Positions 56,508 through 64,000 of a DNA stretch of 64,000 nt are shown here, in pieces; the first letter of the stretch is position 1; the number at the start of each line of letters is the position of its first letter. The DNA is from Aedes albopictus (Eukaryota > Arthropoda > Insecta > Diptera > Culicidae). The stretch lies in the NCBI RefSeq assembly GCF_035046485.1, contig NC_085136.1:162003963-162067962 (forward strand), in the 5' to 3' direction. Below the pieces are notes generated by a model, which was given only the letters and a program-made list of their open reading frames with translations, searched no databases and was not told where the DNA came from. The position numbers and the translations under genes are program-made.

Positions 56508-56591
56508 GTGATCATTCATGTTGTAATGCTGTCCGTGTTGGCCGTTATAGTGTGGAACTGAGAGTGATACGTCGAGATTTGACTCGTTACG
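56508..56591 (-). CDS. 84-nt exon, TOX upstream exon or SPO11 first coding exon
   Basis: It has clean acceptor (TTATTTACAG, ending at 56592) and donor (GTAAGT, 56502-56507) sites. The exon is exactly 28 open codons, starting RNESNLDVSLSVPHYNGQ and ending HYNMNDH. Joined to the exon at 15970 it reads YNMNDH-AFHAPSFGDEEF; vertebrate TOX3 has a YMNM segment about 20 residues ahead of the same motif. Joined to the SPO11 exon at 56432 it reads MNDH-NPNPDDSFFDSSS, which would supply a start codon for SPO11 in good context. Both joins are phase 0. I favour TOX slightly, because the exon has its own acceptor and so is internal. Confidence 0.6.
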
Positions 56592-56977
56592 CTGTAAATA
56601 AGAATTGAAAAGAGAAATGCAATTAGAAATTTTTTTTTTGTGGTTCTATCGAGGTTTTAAAACAGTTTCAAAGTTTTATCATGGTTCTTAGAACCACGAT
56701 GAAACCAAATGTCTCATTTGAAAAAATATCAAGTAACATACTTTTAAATGCAAATATTTAAATATTGTTAAGGTTATCTGTGGTAAGGGGCATTTAAAAT
56801 TTTAGTAGTTTTAAAAAAGTTTTAAAACAGCATAAAAGCCATCTACCATAATAACTGAATTAATTAGATGTTTTTTTGTTCATACTACTTATTGATTGAA
56901 TTTTGCCAAAAACACTTCTTGAAACAGAAACTGCTTCTTGTTTTAGTGATCAGTTTGAATTGCGCAGGATTCATGTA

Positions 56978-58621
56978 CACTCCCGTTCAAAAGTTTGGGG
57001 TCACCCCCTCAAAAATATGCCATTTTTTTAGGCCCATATCTCCGCCAATTTGCGTCCGATTTCAAAACCCTAGGTTTCATTCAAAAGATAATAAGTCAAA
57101 GAAACTTTGAACATGATTTAAAAGAAACTTTTTCAAAAAATTTTGTATGTAAACTTAACCCAAAGTTGCCAAATTTTCTAAAAAATGAATATAAACTTAC
57201 GGCAGTGTCGCTGGAAATTGGGTCGACCAAATTTTAAGATGAGAGCGGTAATATGACCCATTTTCTATTACCTTTCAACTGCTTTTCACAGAACTTAGCT
57301 AAAAAATCTAGAAAAAAAGTTATTAAGTAAATTAATCCTTGATGTCATCGACCAAAAGTTTGGGGTCACTCCTCAATATGATGTATCGGCCAAAAGTTTG
57401 GGGTCACTACCGTAAAACATGGAAAAGTGATTTGGTGATATCTTCGTCATCTTTAGTTCAATTTTAATTATTTCTGGCTCATTTCAAAGATAATTAACTA
57501 AATTTACGTTTGATGTCTTCAATTTAACGTATTTAACGATTTTTGTATATAAAAATGTTATGTAAAGTAAGCACATTTTACCACGCTTCAAAAAATGAGG
57601 CAACTTTACGTTAAGTTTTAGTATGTAAATTTCAACAAATATGTGTGGTTCAATGTCTATGCAGTAAGTATCATTCATTTTGTTTCAAATAAGCCAAGAA
57701 GAATTAAAATTGAATGAAAGATGACAAAGATATCAACAAATCACTTTTCCATGTTTTACGATAGTGACCCCAAACTTTTGGCCGATACAGCATTTTGAGG
57801 GGTGACCCCAAACTTTTGGTCGATGACATCAAGGATTAATTTACTTAATAATTTTTTTTCTAGATTTTTAAACTAAGTTCTGTAAAAAGCAGTTGAAAGG
57901 TAATAGAAAATGGATCATATTGCCGCTCTCATCTTAAAATTTGGTCGACCCAACTTCCAGCGACACTGCCGTAAGTTTATATCAGTGAAGAGAATTGTCA
58001 GACAAAAGAGGCACAAAACAAGCAACAAAGAAGGTGCGACGATTACTCTTTATCCCTACTGGTAACAGATAATGACATGATCTCAAAATTTTTTGTTGCA
58101 GACAAAACGGAAGCTGAATTTGTTGCGTACTTTTCAACTCGTGATTAATCAATTATTTCTAACCCAAAGTCGAAACTGTTTGATGATAGAGCTTCACCAG
58201 AGTTGCAGTGTTTACCGACTCGAAGTTACCGTTCGAAAATCGGAATGCAAGGCTTGAAAATCTCTAAACTCGTGATGTACGATGTTAATCCCATTATTTT
58301 CAAGTTGGGACAAACTTATATCGCATGGGTTTATTTGTCGCAACAAATACAGGTTGCGACATTGTCATTATTGTTGCGCGATGGTTGAATTTTGATTCAC
58401 TGGTTTATATTCATTTTTTAGAAAATTTGGCAACTTTGGATTAAGTTTACATACAAAATTTTTTGAAAAAGTTTCTTTTAAATCATGTTCAAAGTTTCTT
58501 TGACTTATTATCTTTTGAATGAAACCTAGGGTTTTGAAATCGGACGCAAATTGGCGGAGATATGGGCCTAAAAAAATGACATGTTTTTGAGGGGGTGACC
58601 CCAAACTTTTGAACGGGAGTG
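56978..58621. mobile_element. Mariner-like palindromic element, TA target duplication
   Basis: The ends CACTCCCGTTCAAAAGTTTG and their inverse continue as GGGGTCACCCCCTCAAAA. TA is at 56976-56977 and 58622-58623. Long arms are reverse complements, with internal GGCCAAAAGTTTGGGGTCAC units repeated. There is no transposase. The right arm is interrupted by the hAT-like element at 57983-58402. Confidence 0.87.
57983..58402. mobile_element. hAT-like MITE, 8-bp target duplication
   Basis: Short ends CAGTGAA and TTCACTG, 420 bp, flanked by GTTTATAT at 57975-57982 and 58403-58410. Without it the right arm of the mariner-like element is continuous with the left arm (ACGGCAGTGTCGCTGG region), which confirms the boundaries. 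Confidence 0.87.
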
Positions 58622-58653
58622 TATATATAAGCTGTACTACGTACCAACCTTAA

Positions 58654-58746
58654 CCGTTATGTGGCCGGCAAACTTTTTGCTTTTTTCTACACCGTGTATT
58701 TTAAATGGGTGCTGGGTACTCGGGTACCCTGCCGGCCACATGAGGG
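58654..58746. mobile_element. Small MITE with TTAA target duplication (piggyBac-like)
   Basis: The ends CCGTTATGTGGCCGGCA and TGCCGGCCACATGAGGG are inverted with two mismatches. TTAA is at 58650-58653 and 58747-58750. TTAA is the piggyBac target (Kolobok also uses it). Confidence 0.78.
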
Positions 58747-58750
58747 TTAA

Positions 58751-61010
58751 AGACAATTTAGTTCTAAAATATCAATTTCAAGCTATTGCATCCAGCTGAA
58801 TGTATTAAAAATCTAATTATTTTTTAATTAAACATGAACCAACCCCCTTTTGATGTGAGATTGATGATCTTGATAACCTGTTTAATCCACCACGAACAAC
58901 CTGTTGAGTGGAGAGTGAACTTGCTCGCATGTGGCTTACCCACTTTCGTATATTGGGGGGCTCTATGGGTTTGGTGCGACGACTTGGCAAGAAAACGACG
59001 CCACCACACCGGTAAGATATGTGCTAAATGGCATCAATTTTCCTATTCCCTGCATGTGAAGTTTCAATTAGAAGCTCACGTCAACCATGTCGCATAATAT
59101 TTTGCTGAAAAGCGTCGTCGTCGTCGGCGGTGGTGGTGGCTCCCCGGAGAAACCCATGGGGCAGTATGGTGTGACTGTGAGGTGCAAAATTGGCCACGAC
59201 TGCTGACACGTGTGAACGGTTTCGCACTTGAGACACTAAGTTATGCTAGGTACTGTGAGTTCACGATTCTCGAATGGAAATTGGTTGATTTGAAATTTGC
59301 TATTCAATAGTCGTAAATAGTTATAATTAGAGTTTATAAAACATAGCTAGCTTGAAAGTGTTCAATCCTTGCAAGGCCTTGGTTCAAATTACAAAAATGC
59401 GAAATTAGCTGAATCTAGGACTACGAATACAGCTACCAGCTCAGCAGCTAGCTATCAACTACAATTGCCTTCCGTTCAATAGCCAATGAAATTTGGAATG
59501 AAGAAGCTTTCGAGCTTTCTCTTTCCATCACAACAATATGACTCTGAGTCCATTTTAACCATTACTGGGACCATTCTGAAGTTATATTTCAAGATTTATA
59601 AACACTGACGAGGTACCAAGGATTTGGACAGGACAACTATATGGAAATGGTTGATATGTGCAATATGTAGTAAATAATGGAGATATGTTGGCGTGCACCA
59701 TCAGGCCTATTTAATTCAGGAATTGAGGGCACTTCCATCGTGTTTCCTGTCAAATCAGCCTAGGATTAAGCACCATTGATAGCTCAGTGAGATAATCTGC
59801 CTAGAGCAATCTTGAGAGTTGCGCATCTCCGTTATGAGGATGGGAAGGGATAGTAGGGACAATATCTATTTATCGAGATGCTAGCGACTTACCGACGCTA
59901 TCGTAAATAACAAGGAGTTTGGATTTTTTAATGATCTAGAATTCACTATAAATAAGTAACACGGCAGGATTATTATTGTTGGAGGTGGTTTGGCAAAGAC
60001 ATATAATTTTCATTCCACAAAAATTTATTTAACGGGTAAGTTCGTGCTTTTACTTATCCATTAATACGAAAAAAAGCCGTGAATAACTTTCATATCTCTT
60101 GTAGCACTCCTTCAGGCTATCAAAACGGTCGACCTCAGAACGGGAACCGGGTCTAGTCTGCATCTCACCACTGAGTTTTTCACCTATTATAAAGTAAATT
60201 TTCCACAACTCTCACGCAATCACTAGAAAAAATACCCAATTTTTATCATGTTACCTTTCAGTATTGTAGAAAAATCAATTCTCCAGTGAACTTCACTTTG
60301 AATGCCGCTCAATTGTATCTAAAAACTAGAGCCAAATCACAACCCTAACACTTAACAATTTGCTTTAAAAGCATGGAAAACTTCGCGGAATTTGTATTTG
60401 CAGCATTTTACTAATTCTTCAGCTGAATAAAACAACACGTGAGACGAGAAAAACGCGAGAAAAAAAAGCTTGCTGCGATTGTCCATTCAAAAACTGGGAA
60501 ACCATGCTCCAAAAAATAGAAGGATCAGGGGCCAGCGGAAGGCGAAATCCCCGTAGCTCACAACAAAAACACGTTCAAAACTGTTTTCGCTGAAAATTGA
60601 TGCATTACACAATTTCTTACTGATTTATTTGCTATCTCCGCGTTCTCATGTAATTTCGAACGATTGCACGCTAAAATTTCGATAACCTTTTGCTAGTTTT
60701 ACACGTTTTTCTTAAGTAATAACTTATGGTAATGATGACTAATTCGCAAATGTCATGCATATCCCAAATCTGTCAGAGTGCTCAAAAGTGTCAATTTCCC
60801 AAACATGTCAAATTCATGTGGACTACGGCACATCTATTCGTGGTTGACGTCCGTGCTGCCCCGCTGAGAAGGATACATCCTGAAGTCCCATTAGTTTTGA
60901 AGATGTAATCAAACCCGTACTGTCAATCATAACAAACAGGGCTTGTAACATGGCTTGTAATAAATCGTTACGTTGACTCCCAACGACTTTTTTGGTAACG
61001 AGAGGTTATT
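58751..61010. other. No gene recognised
   Basis: About 2.2 kb of AT-rich sequence with only short frames lacking domains. A GTCGTCGTCG / GGTGGTGGTGG microsatellite-like patch lies at about 59114-59140. If SPO11 or TOX has upstream non-coding exons they may lie here, but nothing marks them. Confidence 0.35.
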
Positions 61011-61011
61011 T

Positions 61012-61187
61012 TTTTATTTGTATTAACGAGATTTTTAGCCCTAGGCTAGTTTATCTCGGGACCCACGCTTTACTTCCCTTCCGAGGAAAGAACTCAAATT
61101 TCGTGAGTTTGTCGGGAGTAGGATTCGATCCCAGATCCTCGGCGTCATAGTCTCGTGTCTTAACCATCACACCAGATCCGCTTCACA
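61012..61187 (-). mobile_element. tRNA-derived SINE, third family
   Basis: On the minus strand, ATCTGGTGTGATGGTTAAGA (A box) and GGGATCGAATCCTACTCCC (B box region) are followed by CTCACGAAATTTGAGTTC and an AT-rich tail. No CCA or cloverleaf 3' arm was seen. Confidence 0.72.
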
Positions 61188-61192
61188 AGGAA

Positions 61193-61754
61193 AAATACGT
61201 TAAATGGGCCAAATTGTGTTTTTGTGCAACAAATATTCAAATATATTACTTTTTTCACGTTTTCAAGGTCCCGGGACCAAAGAGGTACGCTAGTTTTATA
61301 TTTTTATCAGAAAATTCAGGAAATTTGGCGTTACATATCAAATAATCAGAGATGTATGTTTTTTAGTTGATGAGATACGATTTTTTTTGCAAATAAAAGG
61401 CCAAATTTTCCCATACAGAACATTTTTTCTAATTTGATTATATTTTGAATCCTTATACATGTATCGATGCCAAAAATACCAGGAATCACTCGAAAAAGCA
61501 ATGCGAGGCATAGTTTTATGAAGTTTTAGAGCAGCTTGTATTAAAATATAAGACTCTCGATATTCAAAAAATCAAAACTAAAAAAAAACATACATCTCTG
61601 ATTTCATAATATATTTCGCCAAATTTCCTGAATTTTCTGATAAAAATATAAAACCAGGGTACCTCTTTGGTCTTGAGACCATGAAACGTGAAAAAACTAA
61701 TATATTTGCTTATTTGTTGCACCAAAACACAGTTTAGCCCCTTCAACGTATTTT
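61193..61754. mobile_element. MITE with long (about 200 bp) inverted arms
   Basis: AAAATACGTTAAATGGGCCA on the left, and the inverse of AAAATACGTTGAAGGGGCTA on the right. The arms stay complementary through TGTGTTTTxGTGCAAC, TCACGTTT and AGAGGTAC. The edges are approximate, and no clean target duplication was found. Confidence 0.7.
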
Positions 61755-61759
61755 GAGCA

Positions 61760-63345
61760 TGGGTATGAGCATTGGTGACCGTACACTTCGTAGTTGCTGC
61801 TCCATGATTGGCCTGAGCTAGCATAATTGCACAGAGAACTAATAGGTTGGGGCATGGGATTCGCCACCATCCTCAATGTACACGTTTCAAGAGCTCAAAC
61901 GGTCTACCGGGGAAGGGAAGGAATGTTAGTTTGACAACTGTTGCTACTAGAGGTTGTATGTACTACTGGACCCTCCACAGTTGTCACGGGAAGGAGTTTT
62001 TTTTAGTAGGGAGGGATTGATAGTTACATAGATCAGGAATACACTTTGGGAAGCGATGCGATCCATACAACCGTATAGTATACGGAAATCGATATATTGA
62101 AACAAAATATTGTGCTGCCACTGATAGTGACGTACCGCACAAACTTAGGCAAAATACTGACGCATAATTACGGATCAAATCAGTGTTGCCAGTACCGTAC
62201 GATGCCGGACTATACAAAAATACAGAAGAATTTATTTAAAATAGAACAATTTTATTGAAACACTAGCTGTCCCGGCAAACGCCGTTCTGCCTGCCTACTG
62301 TGTTTTTGACAAGCAGCTCTGTAGAGAAATGCCCCGAAAAATAGAATGCTAAACTTTCTCGTTTTCGGTGCATTCCCGGTCGACTTCCCCAATTATTTTT
62401 TCGTACAAACACGTCGGAGCCCTGCACGAATGAAAAACTGCAAGAATTGTGTAGATCCGTTGGCCCGTTCCAGAGCCTATTCGTGACATACAAACACAAT
62501 TCCATTTTTATTTATATAGATTTGGCCAACGCTTGAAGTGACGAAGTTTACAGTCCTTGTTGAGTAAATATATGAAGGATGATTTTAAACTAACAGATAT
62601 TTTTACTGCATTTTTCAAAGAAAAGCAAGGAACAAGCTCATCGATCAGCAGTCATTGATTCGATCAGCCGTCAACCGAGCTCTAAAACGATACAATCGTG
62701 CGACACTCGCATGCACAGCAAAGAACAACACAATACTGAACACTAAGCCCCCGCGCATCTATTGTTTTGATTTTCACGCGAGACAATAGCGAACGCGATT
62801 GATTATGCTGCCATACTAACCCTTAACAGGAACGATGCATGCACAGCAAAAAACAACACAATACTCCAGTTTGGCCCATTAAACGTATTTTTCCTAAAAA
62901 CTAGAACTCAATAGCGTTCAAACAAAAAAAAAGTTTAAAATCGGTTGAGTTAGAGGTTCCCAAACTTTTTGCTATCGCAGCGCCCTTTGCAATTTCCAAA
63001 AATGTCGCGGCGCACCAAAGATTTTTTTAAATTATAAACAGCTTTCACTTTAAAATGTCAAAGGCAAAATCGTGAAACACTTCTTATATCACGTTTTCTT
63101 AGAATTTAGAGAAAATTTGGAAAACTTTTTTTTAATAAATCTCACAAACATAATTTTAATATGTTTGTAAGATTTCAAAAATCATGTTGATTTCATCATA
63201 GAAGCTTTATAAAAGAGCAAAAAACTCAGATGTACAGGTAAAACATACTGCTGCTTTTTAAAAATTCAGCCAAATATTCTAAAGCGTTTGCAATAATTTA
63301 AGAATTCCAATTGAAATAAAATGACTTCACACAACTTGACCAAAG
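61760..63345. other. Repeat-poor region, no gene recognised
   Basis: It contains a single end of the MITE family above (TTTGGCCCATTAAACGTATT, about 62871-62891) and an unassigned segment, CTAGCTGTCCCGGCAAACGC, at 62266-62285. Duplicated ATGCATGCACAGCAAA-type words lie near 62710 and 62835. Short open frames have no domain. Confidence 0.35.
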
Positions 63346-63349
63346 TGAT

Positions 63350-63550
63350 GGAACCTCTTAGCCGTGCGGTTAGATCACCAAGCTTCTAATCGCACCATGC
63401 TATGGGGTGAGGGATCGATTCCCGCTCCGGGCGATGAAACTTTTCATGAGGATAGTTTCTTCTCCGTATCCACTGGTGCATGCTCCGTGTGTCCCTTGTC
63501 TAGTGTTAAGTTTCATTCAGTCTGTACAGCCTCTGGCTGAAGACGGTGTC
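63350..63550 (+). mobile_element. tRNA-derived SINE, second family, second copy
   Basis: The head is TTAGCCGTGCGGTTAGATC (A box) and GGATCGATTCCCGCTCC (B box region, about 63412-63428). The body ends CTCTGGCTGAAGACGGTGTC, the same end as the copy at 36775-36985. Confidence 0.75.
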
Positions 63551-64000
63551 CGCGTCTTTGCAAAGTATCAATTTTTTACGGGAATTGAAAAGCAATACTT
63601 TCAAACACTTTTATTTATTTTGGCAAATTTAGGCACATGAAGAGATTTTAAAGAACCTGTCAGATGGGCTTTGATTGAAATCTTTATTTTCATAAATTTC
63701 GACTTAACCCTTTGAGGCTGGAGTGGCCATATATAGCCCCAGTGATGAAACCGAGCATGGCAAACTTATTCAAAGTTCAATGAGGTTGCGGCAGTACTGA
63801 TGAAATAGTCCGGATCAAAAAGGTTAAAGCCTACTCTTCACAATATCACAACGGCAAACCTGCATGCCGCTAGCTGTTCCGAAGACCTTGTAATTATTCT
63901 GAAAAGAACGCAAATACGGTTCTTGAAATAAAAACTATAAACAAGTTATAGTTAAATCAAAAGCTAAGCTGAAGCTTATAAGGTCCAAAAACAATTTTAA
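63551..64000. other. No gene recognised
   Basis: AT-rich. A TTAACCCTTTGAGGC ... AAAAAGGTTAA pair at 63705-63827 hints at another TTAA element but is too weak to call. Confidence 0.3.

Noticed and set aside
60726..60908. 60-codon plus-strand frame
   Set aside because: No domain, and it is short enough to be chance in 2.2 kb of unannotated sequence.
63705..63830. TTAA-type MITE at the right end
   Set aside because: Only 10-12 bases of the ends agree, and the interior shows no symmetry.

Overview
The window is a stretch of insect nuclear genome, most likely from an Aedes mosquito. The evidence is tRNA-headed SINEs of the Feilai type, many degenerate non-LTR retrotransposons, very many inverted-repeat DNA elements (MITEs), and two recognisable animal genes cut into exons with standard GT..AG introns. 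Nothing in it is bacterial or viral. I cannot separate Ae. aegypti from Ae. albopictus from this sequence alone.

Host genes, both on the minus strand. (1) A TOX-family HMG-box transcription factor. Three exons are well supported: 15970-15672, 5920-5638 and 5470-5328. Their phases join perfectly and the reading stops at the first residues of the HMG box; the rest of the box must lie left of base 1. (2) A SPO11 / mei-W68 meiotic topoisomerase-like gene. Its exons 56432-55201, 55143-54657, 54595-54458 and 54389-54090 carry the catalytic tyrosine and both Toprim acidic motifs. A further 84-nt exon (56591-56508) lies just 75 bp upstream of the first SPO11 exon. It is in phase with both genes. If it belongs to TOX, SPO11 is nested in a TOX intron of about 40.5 kb.

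Almost everything else is transposable-element debris inside introns. 1-3620: an element with inverted arrays of a 16-bp minisatellite at its ends and a 136-bp tandem array inside. 3735-5100: Pao/BEL and non-LTR fragments. 6230-15300: a retrotransposon with a restriction-like endonuclease, split by a 6.36-kb hAT-like element (8-bp target duplication), itself split by a foldback-like element (9-bp duplication). 16259-20600: a TIR element holding a third minisatellite foldback, plus SINEs and a MITE. 20713-22587: a large palindrome with V(D)J-signal-like ends. 22600-29370: tandem repeats, a non-LTR reverse transcriptase and a crowd of MITEs. 29430-34150: two RTE-like copies. 37010-38050: copia remnant. 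38085-44845: an R1/LOA-like element split by an I/Loner-like element (14-bp duplication, itself holding a MITE) and by a Transib-like palindrome (5-bp duplication). 45222-48640: MITEs and a big inverted repeat. 50300-53100: more non-LTR copies. 56978-63550: mariner-like, hAT-like and TTAA MITEs and SINEs.

The most interesting signals are: the foldback elements whose arms are minisatellites; two unrelated palindromes ending in a CACAGTG heptamer, 12-nt spacer and A-rich nonamer; a MITE group that consistently makes 7-bp target duplications; and the TOX/SPO11 nesting with a possibly shared exon.
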